From contig JAKSXM010000137.1 in the NCBI GenBank assembly GCA_022575985.1, forward strand, positions 25,190,001-25,254,000: a stretch of DNA of 64,000 nt, read 5' to 3'. This stretch comes from Anagrus nilaparvatae (lineage: Eukaryota > Arthropoda > Insecta > Hymenoptera > Mymaridae). Below, one piece after another: positions 1 to 12,495 of the stretch. Under the pieces are notes generated by a model. It had not been told where the DNA came from and ran no database searches. It saw only the letters and a program-made list of their open reading frames with translations. Each line of letters begins with the position of its first letter. Positions within the stretch are counted from its first letter, which is position 1. The translations under genes were made by a program, and so were the position numbers.

Positions 1-1080
1 GTGATTTAATGTTTTTTATTTAACAAATTTTTAGAAAAAAATTTCAATAAACTAGGTATTACACTTTAAAAAAAACAATATTACAGATTTTTTAATTTTT
101 TTGTTTTATTAATATTGAGAAAAAAATTTTGAAAAAATTCGATATCAGATCCAAAAAATTACTATGAATAAGCTTTCTAAAACTAGTACTCTCATAGAAA
201 TTAATTAGGTACTACGTCCGAACAAAAAAAAAATTTGGTATTCTTTGTATTTTTTTGGGAAAAAAATTTTCAAAAAATTAGTTATCAGATTCGAGATATC
301 GAGTAAAAATCGTACTTTCAAATATAAGTACTTTCATGGAAATAAATGAGGTATTACATCCAAATTAAAAAAAAAAAAAAAGTAGTTTGAGATTTTTTGA
401 TGAAAAAATTTTTGAAAAAAAAATTAGACCTTAATTCCATAATGGTTGTTAAATACCACCGATTGCAAAATTTTCAAATATTAGTACTTTCATAGAAAAA
501 AACTAAGTATTACGTCCTAAAATAAAAAAAATTTTGGCATTTTTTGTATTTTTTGGCAACAAAAATTTTGAGAAAAAAATTTTGAAAAAATTAGGTTTCA
601 GGTCCAAAAAAATGCTATAAACCATATTTCTAAAACTAGTACTCTCAAAGAAATAAATTAGGTACTACGTCCAAAAAGAAAAAAAAAATTAGTGTTTTTT
701 GTATTTTTTTGTGAAAAAAATTTTGAGAAAAAAATTTTGAAAAAATTAGGTATCAGGTCCAAAAAAATGCTATAAACCATAGTTCTAAAACTAGTACTCT
801 CAAAGAAATAAATTAGGTACTACGTCCAAAAATAAAAAAATAATTAGTGTTTTTTGTATTTTTTTGTGAAAAAAATTTTGAGAAAAAAATTTTCAAAAAA
901 TTAGTTATCAGATTCGATATATCGAGTAAAAATCGTACTTTCAAATATAAGTACTTTCATGGAAATAAATGAGGTATTACATCCAAATTAAAAAAAAAAA
1001 AAAGTAGTTTGAGATTTTTTGATGAAAAAATTTTTGAAAAAAAAATTAGGTCTTAATTCCATAATGGTTGTGAAATTTCA
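1..1080. repeat. Satellite-like tandem array, ~150-bp monomers with a 620-bp higher-order unit
   Basis: A sentence-like motif, AGTACT(T/C)TCA followed by GAAATAAAT and TACGTCC or TACATCC, recurs at about 188, 329, 484, 636, 788 and 949, giving monomers of 141-161 bp separated by A-rich and T-rich spacers. The block at about 243-420 recurs almost unchanged at about 863-1040, a shift of 620 bp or four monomers, so the array has a higher-order period. It probably continues to the left of the window. There is no coding content. A diverged satellite or an intergenic tandem repeat are both possible. Confidence 0.8.
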
Positions 1081-1085
1081 CCGGT

Positions 1086-1086
<1 letters not shown>

Positions 1087-1130
<44 letters not shown>
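1087..1130. repeat. (CA)n microsatellite
   Basis: A run of about 17 CA dinucleotides with CATA interruptions at both ends, directly after the last satellite monomer. Open frames through it on either strand are artefacts of the dinucleotide repeat. Confidence 0.95.
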
Positions 1131-1131
<1 letters not shown>

Positions 1132-4100
1132 GACTTTTTTTAAAAACCGGTTTTTTGGCTTCCTGAGGTCCCAAAACGTGCTTATACGCCAAAAAATCAA
1201 AAATCAAAATTTCATCTATCACAAAGGTTCCTCTATGAGGAACCAATTTTTTATACTGATTCTTTATGTAAGATTCAAAAATACCCATGCCTTCCCCCAT
1301 CGTAAGAAATCGTAAGAAATTGATTGACCCCCCCGCTCCCTAATTTGTCTTACGTAATTTATGAACGACCCCTTAATTAAATAAAAATTTAGAAACTTTA
1401 CTTATATTTATAGTATTGTAAAGTCAATTCATTTGCGAGAATGTTACAATCTTATTTATAGTATTTGAGAGTCATTTCATTTGCGAGAAAAATTTAAATT
1501 TATTATAAAAAAAAAAATAATAATCTTAACTCGGGTGCAATAAAAATTACTTTAATACTGAAAGTTGAATGAAATCCTACGACCACTAGACCTTCGTCTA
1601 ACAACCTACTTCCTTTTCCACTGCATGCTATACAGACTTGCACCCTCGTTAAGGAATCATTTATTCTCCAAGATAAAATACATATTCCGTATAATTAGAA
1701 TGAAACAAGAACGATATTTATATAAATTAAAGATGATTTACAAAGAAAAAAAAAATAGTAATTTTTATAAAATAAATAAATAAAAATATATTTACACAAT
1801 CCGAAGGTTAGACTAATATTTATAATACGAAAAAAGAGTATATTAAACAGGGATGAATAAAATAAAAATAATAATCCAGCTACTTTTGTTTGTTGATAAA
1901 TTACATTGTATCATGCGATTGAAAAAAAAAATTATTTCCCTTATTAACTAGATTTTTATAAGTCAGTAAATAAACGTGTATTAAACAATCAAAGTAATCA
2001 TGTATCCATAAATAAATTGACAGAAAATATGTACATTGTATCTTCCAAGAAATTAATTAAAAAATTAATATCATAAAAAAGATAACGAGCCATGTCAAAA
2101 ATTATTAGGGTGCATAAAAACCGTGAAACGACGACTCTTTTTTTATATAAATTACGTCTATTCATTCAAAATATTTTTAAAACTGGCATATATAGAAAAA
2201 AATTTAAATATTTTCTGTATAAAAATGGACACATGTGCTTGTATTTTTTGGTTAAAAAAGAGTAAAAAAAAATGGTTTTTGTCTGTGGTTTAATAATATT
2301 TGTTGTTATATATTATTTTTCTTCTATAATATGAAAGAATCCCTTAGACGTAGAAAAAGATAAAGTATATTGTAATATTAGCAACGTGATATGAAAGGAA
2401 ATAGATTTTTAAAAGGAACTTGGAAATTTTCTACACGTTCTGTTTAACATAGACCGAATAAAATAAGAAAATATGGAATATCCTTAGAAATTTATTTAAC
2501 TATTTTAATACCCTTTTAACTCAATAATTTATTAATTCTAATTTATTGGCTTATTCAAAATTTTAATAGTTTTTTGTAAAATAGATAAGCTTGAAAAATT
2601 TTCACTCCTAATACTGAAGACTTTTTTTCTTCATTTTGACACTGGTTTCAGGAATTTGCGTTAAGCTTGAGATAAACGAAAAAACACGATTTTGATTAAA
2701 TCAATTTTCTAAAAATCATTGACAAGGAGGCCCTAGGGTCACTCAATTTGAATCCCTAATTCAAAACCAATTAATCAATACTTTATTTCATTTGACTCAA
2801 ATTATCAAAACCTATAAATCCAACATTTTAATTAATTTAATTAAAATCATAAGTTAAGCAGAATATTTTCAGTAAATTATGAATCTTCTTTTATTAATTA
2901 AATAGCACCTAAGCTACACTAAATTTCTATAAATCTAAGTAGTAAAACTCTTGTATGTGGAATGGATAGTTTTAAAGAATTTAAAATTATAACTGCAGAG
3001 GATTTACAAAATTATGCGTACTTTAAATAAAATTCATGAGTACGAAACTTGAAATTTATAGAAGGCTCGTTTTATAACATATAAAATACAATATTTTCGC
3101 TTTAGTTTTTGAAAAAAAAAAACTTTTAAAAAAGATAAGAATTTAACCTCAAAAAAAAAAAAATAATGTTTGTATTAATTATTCACACGTATAAATAACT
3201 GTAACAAAAAAAGACAAAAACCACAATATAATTCTAAAAATAACCGAAACAAGTACACAATAAATTAAACGAAGAAAGAGAGAGAAAAAAAAACCAATGA
3301 ATAGCCTCGAAATAAAAAAAAAATAAATGCAAGATCAAATTAAACAAGACCAAAATTTGCTATAAAGAAAACACACGCACACACTAACATAAGCGTGACA
3401 AGAATGCAATTATTTAACAAGTTTTTTTTTCTTCTTCAAAATAAATATTTTTTAGTTTCTTTGAAACAATACTAAAAATTAAAAAAGACTTTTTTTTACA
3501 CTGCGGTTAATATTTTTTTTTCCTCTATTTTTATAAAATTGCGGTTTCAAAAATAGCGTAAAATTAATTGTTTTTATTTAAATAACACGATTGTTTTATT
3601 AACCAAAAAGAAAAAGGTCAAGATATCACATTGTTTGGTACGTAAAAAATAATTTATGATTAAGTCTTTTATAAAGTGACATTTTTTAAATTGAGAAAGG
3701 CAAAAAACGAAAAAAAGTTTAACAAGTTTTAATTAAAAGCTCGTAATTCTTAAATGTCCTTTCCTCTCATATACATTTGAAAATGTGGTAGCTGTTTCCC
3801 ATCAAAAAAAGAAAAAAAAAAGAGAAATATAAGAAGAAACTTATGTAGAAAAAAGCACAATAAAAAAAAATTTAAATATATGCAAAAGAGAGAGAGAGAG
3901 AGAGAGGGAATGATTATTAGTCGAAACCACAAGTTTTTTGATACGTTTTATAATATTGTTGCCTTGAAAGTTTTTATGAGCCTTGGAATAAGACTCGGAA
4001 TAAGAAGAAGAACAAGAGTCGTGTAAATTTGCAATTTTTCTGATGCACACCTGTAATCGGGACTAACCTTACTTACAATTCCTATCTTTAAACTCTGATC

Positions 4101-5448
4101 GCAGTCTCTCTTATTTATTAATATAAAAAAAAATAAAAATAAAAAAGGTTAACAATAATCATATAAAAATATAAGAAACAGACAGTTAAATTGAGTACGG
4201 ATCAACGTTCAAGATAATGATCGTCCTCGTATTATTATTATTATCATTATTATTATTATATAATTTGAAATGTAGTATAAAAAACTGGGTTGGTTTTTTT
4301 TTATTTATAATAAATTAGATGACAGGAAATTAAGAATTGATTGCTTTTTATTTTTACATGTAATCGATATTCTCTGTCTTTGTGTGTGAAATTTTATTTT
4401 TTAACGACTTTAATTAAGAAATAATGGCAGAAAATCAAGTAAATTACGCATGTATGCGTTTAATTTGTAACTGAAAATTCAAAAATTAAATAAATTACTT
4501 TTTTACTTGACCAGCTGTAAGCTTAATTCGAACGTATTTTTACAATTTTAATAATTTTGAGGCCAAAAATTTTTTCTGGGATTTTTTTCCCCGGCTATAA
4601 TAATAAAAGTTTCGTTGTGAATTTTCTGACTCGCTGATCATGTGCTTTGTATTTTCGCTCGTAGAAATTGCGAGGAACACCCTAATTTATCAATATTCAC
4701 AAATCATTACAAGATTTAGGACTACTGTTTGTATTTTTAAATTGGTGAATTAAAAATTTTGAGCCGCTTCAGGTAAAAAATTAATGTCACTCTGAAATTG
4801 GTAATAAAAAACCCTTCAAAGGGGATCAATTATTTAACATATTTTAAAACTGGTATTGCTTAAAATAATATTTCAATTTTCAAATTGAATATCTTTCATC
4901 ATGAATCAAGCAGAATTCTGTCCCAAATTGTCCAAATCCAAGAAAAGTTGCAAAAGTGTAAAATTATTATAAGCAAATGTGTTTAATATACACGAGTTTT
5001 AAAATATGCTAAGGACACAACCCTGTGGTCACGAAACTGCCTCCTTAACTTAAAATTTTTTATATCCTTACATTGTTGGCGTTCGTTCAAAGTAGTAGTA
5101 AATATATTTTCTATGAAAAAAAATGGTAAAAGAAAGCAAAGTTAGCCTTAACTCTAATCAACAAAGCCTGATAATATCAACGTTAATTCTTTTTTTTTTT
5201 TTCTTTTTAACAATAATTTGTAACTTTATATTTACTTACGCAGGCGCATATTCAAAGATAAAGAGCTTTTTCTAACGCGAGCACATACATTATAATGCTA
5301 ATTTATATTTTTAAAAAATGTTATATTTAAAGCTCATGAATTATAATTATGCATGTTGAATAAAAAAAAAAGTTTTGTTGTTAAAAACATGAAAAAGTTG
5401 AGCATAAACATTTCTTTTACAACTTTTAATAAGATTTATTTCATAGGT
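1131..5448. other. Non-coding AT-rich stretch with microsatellites
   Basis: No gene is supported here. It holds a (GA)n tract at about 3887-3907, an (ATT)n tract at about 4231-4260 and many A or T homopolymers. Short open frames are low complexity. Confidence 0.6.
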
Positions 5449-5648
5449 ATATATATGCTACGCCCCATTTGAGAAATGGATCATCCCGCGTAACAGGAAA
5501 CCAATCTCAAACTCTTATAACAATTTGGGACAGTTGGAAAATATTATTAAAGTTTTTATTAAATTAATAAAAAAACTGTCCTAAATCAAGGGTAAAGAGT
5601 TTGAGGTTCGATATCTCATTTCTGAAATGGGGCGTAACATATATATGT
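5449..5648. mobile_element. Foldback (MITE-like) element, ~200 bp
   Basis: The left end reads ATATATGCTACGCCCCATTT and the right end is its reverse complement with few mismatches (GGGGCGTAACATATATAT). Complementarity continues inward: CTCAAACTCT and GGGACAGTT on the left pair with AGAGTTTGAG and AACTGTCC on the right. Almost the whole element is therefore one imperfect hairpin around a T/A-rich loop near 5550. No coding capacity. Flanking AT repeats hide any target-site duplication, although a TA duplication is possible. Confidence 0.75.
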
Positions 5649-7488
5649 ATTATGTAAATGGTATAGTTGACTGTGTATAAATCAATAATTAGAATATAAG
5701 TAAATTCTTATTATTAAAGTTACAATTCTATGGAGTTACTTGATTATAATAACTATGTTTGCAAAATTTTTCTTTCAACTTTCTATACATAATTAAACTT
5801 TAGCTACCTGAGACTTTATTTAGTTCTATTAAAATTTAATAACTTTTAAATTTTGTACTTTGGATTATAAATTTTTTTTCGTTTTAATTATAATTGAAAA
5901 TATTTTTTTTTTTCGTAATTATTATTACTTTGCAACGAGCGTGTATTAATTTAAAATGAAAAAAAGTTAATGTAGCTACTAAAAAAAAGAATAATAAATT
6001 CTTAGATTTTTTATTTTTTATAAAGCATAAAAGCTTTCTCTTTGATGAATTTAACATGATTTAAAATTCTAAATTTTATAAATATTTACAAAAGGACCTT
6101 TTTTTTGTGCATTGATCAGAAAGTACAACATCCTTTTTATTTATTTATTTATTCAAAAATTTTTTATGCGCAATAAAAATAAAAACACACACGGGGAGAC
6201 TTTCAAATTTAAAAATTTATTAAAAAAGTACATAATTTTGATATTGCAAACTTTGCAGCGTTAACGAAATTAAGTGATGCCTAAAATAATTTTGACTCGT
6301 TAGAGTAAAACTTTTAATTGAATGAAAGTATTTAAGTGATATGAAAAAAAAAAAAATGGGGAAAAACCAGAAGAAATGAATTTTGGTCATTAAACTTTCT
6401 AAAAGATTAGATATGCAGAGTAGCATATGGTCTATTTTAAAAAGGAGGAGTATAACAGCAAAGAGATGTTGTTTTTTTCATTAAAACTTGAGAGTCGATA
6501 AATAAAAAAATATTTTTTTCTCCGATATTTTCAATTAAAAGGAATTAAGCTGTAGGATTTTCCTCGAGGATACAAATTAAAAAGAACAAAGATAAGTATA
6601 AAAACCGGAAGTGACGTGGAAAATAGTGGAAAAACGTCCTTTGGGAAAGATTCCAATCGATTCTTCTCTATTTTCCTTTAGAATCGACATACACATACAA
6701 TTAACATACATTAATTTCGAGACTGCACAACGACTATAAATTATCGATCCTTCCTCCTCTTTATCTTTATTTGGACACGATGCTACCCATATTTTTTCAA
6801 CTCGTTTAATCTTGATTAATTTTTTTCTTTTTTTCTTTCCATATACTCCATTTTTACATTTATGAATTATTACCGTAACTGATTTAATTTTATATATATA
6901 TAATTTATTGCATAACTTCGTACACATACATAAGAGACAATAATTTCATAAAAAAGGAGGTGGAAAGAGATGGAAAACATGTATTTATTGTTCATTGTTC
7001 TAAGTATATTTTTGTCGTTTTCAATTATATCCAATTTTTATATATATCCGATCTATAATTTTCATTTTTATGTAATAATCAATTTGGATATTAAATGTCT
7101 AGCCTAAAAATCGTTATTCAAAATAAGGTTGTCAGTAAAAAAGTACACACTTGTGCTACCTGGACGATTTTAACAAGTACTTTTATTTCTAATTTTACTG
7201 AAGATCTTTGATTATCAGGGGCAGCCAAAGCCAATCGCTTAAAATTTCAAGGAGAGTATTTAATTTTTAATACTACTAAGGAGCAAGTCCTCTGGGCGCT
7301 GAAGCGCTCCCACCCCCTCAAATTATATTTTATGTTTAATGGCAATAGAGGCTTCATTCATAAATAAAAACAATTCCACAATAAGATGTCGATTGGAAAT
7401 AATGAACTTTTTTCATTTTAATAAACCATTATTAAAATTATTTTCTAAATTTATCTCAAGAAAAAATTATTTATCAAGTTTTTTCAGC
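5649..7488. other. Non-coding stretch; one ETS/CRE-like composite site
   Basis: No convincing gene. At 6604-6617 the plus strand reads ACCGGAAGTGACGT, a composite of an ETS-type GGAA core and a CRE-like TGACGT, in a less AT-rich island (about 6590-6800). Such sites mark promoters of broadly expressed genes in animals, but no transcript could be tied to it. The 116-residue minus-strand frame over 6577-6927 is lysine-rich, lacks a domain and was not accepted. Confidence 0.4.
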
Positions 7489-8335
7489 TCACTGACTTGG
7501 TGAACCATATTGATTTAAGTTTTACACTGTTTCAAAGCTTTTTTGGTACCAAAAAACAAAAAATTTGAAGAAAAAAAAAATCGGACATTTTTCCATACAT
7601 ACCCCTTTGGATTTGGGCCAAAATAAAAATTGTCAAGAAAATCGACTTACCCTATTTCATCGAAACTTTTTTTGTTAAAAAACTTGATTTATAAAGAGTT
7701 TTAACCAATTCAAATGGTTGTAAGCGATTAAAGTCAAAATTTCTAAAAATCCAAAAATTTTCTAAGTCACTTAAATCCAATTAAATCAGGTTTTTAGGGC
7801 TCTCTGACCCGGTAAACCATATTGATTTAAGTTTTTCATTGTTTTAGACCTTTTCCAGTACCAAAAGACGAAATTTTTGAAAAAAAATAAAATTGGTAAT
7901 TTTTGCATATATACCCCTTTCAATTTTTTGAAAAATAAAAATTGTCAAGAAAATCCACTGACCCCATTTCATCAGCACTTTTTTCATTCGAAAACTTGGT
8001 TTATAAGGAATTTTGGCCAATTCAAATGGTTTTAAGCGATTAAAGTCAAAATTTCTAAAAATCCAAAAATTTTCTAAGTCACTTAAATCCAATTAAATCG
8101 GGTTTTTAGGGCTCTCTGACCCGGGGAACCATATTGATTTAAGTTTTTCACTGTTTCAAACCTTTTCCAGTACCAAGAGACAAAAAATATGAAAAAAAAA
8201 ATTGGTCATTTTTCCAAATATAACCAAAATAAAAATTGACAAGAAAATTCTGTTTGCCCATTTCATCAGCATTTTTTGTATTAGAAAACTTATTTTTTAA
8301 GGAATTTTAACCAAATCAAATGGTTTTATTATTCA
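7489..8335. repeat. Tandem repeat, three copies of a 312-bp unit
   Basis: Units begin near 7489, 7801 and 8113, exactly 312 bp apart, each starting with a CTGAC..GG..AACCATATTGATTTAAG block. The second unit is complete; the third breaks down after about 8335. Copies 2 and 3 are closer to each other than to copy 1, which suggests a recent local duplication. The minus-strand open frame over 7844-8092 lies inside one unit and is not treated as a gene. Confidence 0.85.
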
Positions 8336-10171
8336 ATTGGTTCTAAATATATAAGAAATTTAAATTTTCTTAAAAGTAAAGTTTATTTTATTTGTAAATC
8401 CTTTTTACAATAGAAACTAGTATTGAAAAAATTTTCTTTAAAATCTGACAAGAAAGTTTTGAAATTTCAAAAAATCTTGTAAATGAAAATTCTTGAAAAA
8501 GTTTTCTTTACTTTCAATATATAAAAAACTTTTATTTGTCTTTTAAATTATTTTCTGCAATTTCATTAAAATATATTTTAATCGAAACAAAATAAAGTAT
8601 CTGATTACGATCTTTATCAATGTATAACTTTAATCTGCAAATTTTTTTTTTCATTTGGGATTATTGTAATAAAAAAAAAAAAAAGAAGTAAATGAAATTA
8701 AAAAAAAAAAAAGGAGAGAAAATTTTCATTTATTCTAAAACTGTATCTCACATTAGAGCTAAATTTTTTTTTCTATTTTGAGAAATTCATTTATTTATCT
8801 TTTTTATTTTGAGTAAAAAAAACTATTCGAAATTGTATTTTACCTTTATTTCCTTTTGATTTCCTTTTCCGTTTTAGTTTTTTTTTTTTATATGAACGTC
8901 GAAAAGGTCATAAAAAACGTCATTCGTTATATAGTCTCGATAACTTTGCACGAAATATCAATCGTATTTTCATTTAAAAAAATTTTTTTTGCAGCTTATA
9001 TCGAAGAATAATACACAACTATAATACTGCGGTTTTTATTTTATTTCATCCAAAAAGAAGATAGGGTTTACTTTAACTGTCAGAATAAAGGATCAGTAAA
9101 ATAAATATTTTTTATGAATTTTTTTATATTGTTGTTTTTAACTTCTGCTTCTTTCGTTATTTCAATAAAATTTATATTATTTTTAAATTTATTTTAAAAC
9201 TGCTAATAAAAATAATAAAAAATTATACGATCTGAAAAACTGCTGGAAAATTTCTAGAAATAAAATAATACTCTTTTGGATATTAAATAAAAATTGGAAA
9301 AAAATAATATTTACCAACCATAACTTTGAATAAAAAAACAAACCCTCGCTCTTTTTTCACTAGCCAGAGTATTGGAAAATTTCATTAACTAAAATCATGT
9401 TCAAGATAAGTAAAAATTAAAAGCAATTTGAGTTCTTCGTACAATAAAAGTATCACGTTCCACATCTATAGAGTAAATGAATTTAAAGAAAATTAGTTTA
9501 CTCATTTTTTTAACCTAACCTTACAAATTAATTTAATTTTCGAACTTTATCCATGAGAAGATAAGCCAATAATTAGTTTATACCAATTTCGTTCATTCAT
9601 ACAAATGCAGTCTGTTGAAAAATTATTTATCATCTCTACTTTTTTTGAAAATTAATTCATCCTTTTATTTATTTAATTATTTGTAAGATAAGAGTAAAAG
9701 GCAAATTTTATCTTTAGCCCACGTTCTGGAACAAGTGTGAAATTAAAAATAAATTAAAAAAGCTTTTTTTATTTTTTAATAAACATTTAATCTATTTATT
9801 TATACATACCTAATAATATAAGTATAAAATTTATTAACAGCTTAAAAATTCTTAGAATTATGAATTAAAAGTTTTTACAATAATTTAGCAATATAATTAT
9901 ATATTTTATTTAATCATTTGTGTTATCTGAGATTCAATTATTTGTTTATTTATTTAAATGATAAACATTACGTTTTAAGAGAACGATTTACAACGTTTAC
10001 AATTATTTTATTGTAAATTTATATTTTTTAAATGAAAAATGGTACATTCTAATTTTTATCAATTTTTACCAAAATTAAATACAAAACAATTATTAATATA
10101 AGAAAAAAAGTAGACCTAAGGAACCAAAAAAAAAATTTTTTATATTATTTTTTACGGGCATTAATTTCAAA
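8336..10171. other. Non-coding AT-rich stretch
   Basis: Only homopolymer-rich sequence is seen. No open frame with domain-like composition, no RNA gene and no clear repeat family. Confidence 0.6.
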
Positions 10172-10317
10172 GACTTTCCGGATAAGTAAAGTGATTTTGC
10201 CCCCTGAACCAAACCTAACCTAAGAGTAAGTAGTGGTATTCGAAAAGTTATCAAAGTTACTACTTAGTTGAGGTTTGGTTCAGGGGGCAAAATCACTGTG
10301 CTTATCTGGAAGTAGCC
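10172..10317. mobile_element. Foldback (MITE-like) element with 7-bp target duplication
   Basis: Arms of about 40 bp (GTGATTTTGCCCCCTGAACC on the left and its exact reverse complement on the right, each continuing outward) flank a loop of about 50 bp. The element lies between two copies of TTTCAAA (10165-10171 and 10318-10324), a likely target-site duplication. A 7-8 bp duplication with short terminal inverted repeats would suit a non-autonomous hAT- or P-type element; the superfamily is not certain. No coding capacity. Confidence 0.8.
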
Positions 10318-11030
10318 TTTCAAACAATAATTTTAATGACCAATTTTGCCCAGTATCAACCATGGAAAAAAATTACATGATTTGAAAATAGCATCAAAAT
10401 TTTTTTGAAATAAATTTTTTGGATAAACAGACTATAGCCTAGTATCTAGGTCAAAAATATTGTTAGCCTGAATTATCTCAAACAAAAATGGATGAAAAAT
10501 GTAAAACAGGTAATTTTTGGCACATTATTAACTAAAAAATAGTTTAATTTATACAAAATTGTAGATCTCTTGAATATAATACAAAAATATTGCTACTCTG
10601 ATGTGATTGACTTTATGTGATTTACAGAATTTGAAAACTTTACCAGCTATGGGCAAAATTGTCGCAATATTTTTAATAAAAAAAAACAAAAAATTCAATG
10701 AACATTAAAAAAGAACTAAATAAAAAAAACTTTTGAGTTCAGAAAACTTAAACAAAAAAAATAATTTTATAGTTTTCTGGCTGTAATATTATATTTATTT
10801 TTAAATTAATTTTCAGCAACTATACGTTGAGTTTGAAGTAACCATCAACCAACTGAAAACTACATGGAGTTGCAGAGGAGTTGAAAATTTTTTGTAAAAA
10901 AATAGCTAAACTCTTTGCAGTTTTCAGTTGGTTAAGGGTTTTTTTTTAAATTAACGTTTTTTAGAGACGAAAAAAAACCTTGTATTTTCCCCTTATCAAT
11001 GTGGTGTAGAATAAATTTGTTTGCTTTCTT
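10318..11030. other. Non-coding spacer with a short inverted repeat
   Basis: No gene. An inverted repeat is visible around 10840-10935: AACCAACTGAAAACTAC pairs with a TTTTCAGTTGGTT block further right. It may belong to the 3' region of the zinc-finger gene that ends at 11031. Confidence 0.4.
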
Positions 11031-12332
11031 CTAAAACATTTCCATTTTAATGGGAAATGAATCTCCTACATCCATTAACTCTGACGTTAAATCAGGAATT
11101 ATAAATAAATTATCACTATCTCCAGTAAGAAAATCATCAGTCTCTTCAATTGGATATTCATAAATAAAATAATCATCAACAGGTGTAGATTTTTGGCACA
11201 ACTCGGATATTTCATTTGCTTTAGGGCCATGAGACTTTAAGTGTCTTTGAAAAGACTCGACATTTCTAAAACTTTTGTAACAAAAATAAGGTTCATCATT
11301 ATAGGTACATGTGTAAGGAAATTTTTCGTGTGTTTGTTCATGTCTTCTAGCTTTGTTGGGTTGAATAAAACCTTTTCCACATATTTTACATTTATGAGGT
11401 CTGTCTCCTGTGTGAATTTTTATATGATCTTTGAGATGATTTGAGTATTTAAAATATTTACCACATATTTCACACGTATGGGGCTGAAAACCAGTGTGGA
11501 TTCTGTTGTGTATTTTCAAAAGCTGTGAATACTTAAAACTTATATTACAAATTTCGCATACGAATGGTTTTTCGTTTGTGTGAATCCTTGCATGTCTATT
11601 GAGCTTTGCTAGTTCACTAAATTTTCTTCCACATTCATTGCATTTGTAAGGTTTTTCCTTTTTTATAATACTATTGTGAATTATTTCATGATCCTTAAGG
11701 TTTATTTCAGAGCTAAAATTAATTCCACATATCTTACAAGTGTGATTTCTATCATTTAAGTGAATTAACTTGTGCTTTGCAAGTTCATAAGGCACATCAA
11801 AATCTAATCCACATAATTCGCATTGGTAAGGTTTTTCAATTGTTTCAAATTCATCGTTAACTTGCAAATCTTCTAAATAAACAAAATTTTCACTTGAAAT
11901 TTCTGCCTCTAAGGGCTTTTTATCTCTGTGAATTCTTTTGTGGATTTCGAGTTGACTGGAAAAAGCAAAAACCTTTTGGCAAAACTCACACTGATGAGAT
12001 TTTTTATTGATGTGAATTTTTTTATGGGCATTTAAATTTTTAGTTTTCCAAAAATTTCTTCCGCAATCATTACATTTGTAAGTTTTTCTTTTTCTTATGC
12101 TTCTTTTTGATTTAACAGGATCATACAAAGTATCATCATAATTATCATCGTGTGAGTTAGAATCATTGTCCAATAGATAGTTTTTAAATTTTTTATTTGA
12201 TTTTTTTATTCTCTTTGAGGGAAATTCATTTGATGATTCTTTTAAGCTATCTTCAGTATTCAAATCATCATGAAAAAATTTATCGAACTGATCGAAGCTA
12301 GTAATAGCAGTTGCTAAATTTATACCAGCCAT
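11031..12332 (-). CDS. C2H2 zinc-finger protein (cluster gene 1)
   Basis: Encodes a nuclear DNA-binding protein of about 433 residues. The start is the ATG at 12332: codons upstream reach an in-frame stop at 12362-12360, and a splice acceptor (TTATTTCAG, exon from 12367) lies just before, so an untranslated 5' exon is expected. Eight canonical CX2CX12HX3H fingers run from about residue 85 to 335, in two blocks split by an acidic spacer after finger 2. A ninth, degenerate finger (CX8C instead of CX2C) follows. The N-terminus carries INLATAITS, a motif shared with cluster gene 2. The acidic, hydrophobic C-terminus ends in IKMEMF, whose IKME fits the SUMO consensus. Targets cannot be inferred. 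The single-exon finger array and same-strand neighbours are typical of insect zinc-finger expansions. Confidence 0.9.
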   Translation of the reverse strand: MAGINLATAITSFDQFDKFFHDDLNTEDSLKESSNEFPSKRIKKSNKKFKNYLLDNDSNSHDDNYDDTLYDPVKSKRSIRKRKTYKCNDCGRNFWKTKNLNAHKKIHINKKSHQCEFCQKVFAFSSQLEIHKRIHRDKKPLEAEISSENFVYLEDLQVNDEFETIEKPYQCELCGLDFDVPYELAKHKLIHLNDRNHTCKICGINFSSEINLKDHEIIHNSIIKKEKPYKCNECGRKFSELAKLNRHARIHTNEKPFVCEICNISFKYSQLLKIHNRIHTGFQPHTCEICGKYFKYSNHLKDHIKIHTGDRPHKCKICGKGFIQPNKARRHEQTHEKFPYTCTYNDEPYFCYKSFRNVESFQRHLKSHGPKANEISELCQKSTPVDDYFIYEYPIEETDDFLTGDSDNLFIIPDLTSELMDVGDSFPIKMEMF

Positions 12333-12456
12333 TTTTGATTGTCTTGAAAATTTTTTCAATTATGTTCCTGAAATAAGAAATCAATTTGAAAAATTATGTC
12401 AATATTAAAAGATTTTAATGACGAAAATTTGAAACCAAACAAACATTTCTTTTAAT

Positions 12457-12479
12457 GCAACAATAGACCAAGCAGGCTG
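12457..12479 (-). promoter_or_regulatory. Conserved motif upstream of zinc-finger gene 1
   Basis: On the minus strand this reads CAGCCTGCTTGGTCTATTGT, about 90-110 nt upstream of the acceptor. It resembles blocks at the same place before genes 2 and 3 (core TGC..TTGG(A/T)CT.AT). It could be a core-promoter or start-site element, or the remnant of a duplicated 5' exon. No TATA box was assigned. Confidence 0.45.
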
Positions 12480-12495
12480 AATTATTTTTTGTGTA

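Noticed and set aside
1019..1315. Open frames on both strands across the CA repeat
   Set aside because: They are translations of the microsatellite and satellite sequence.
6577..6927. 116-residue minus-strand open frame
   Set aside because: Lys-rich with no domain, no splice context and no start context; composition like random AT-rich frames.
7844..8092. 82-residue minus-strand open frame
   Set aside because: Lies within one unit of the 312-bp tandem repeat and is not kept open in the other units.
12333..12359. Start of zinc-finger gene 1 nine codons further upstream
   Set aside because: That codon is TTG with a stop just before; the first ATG is at 12332.
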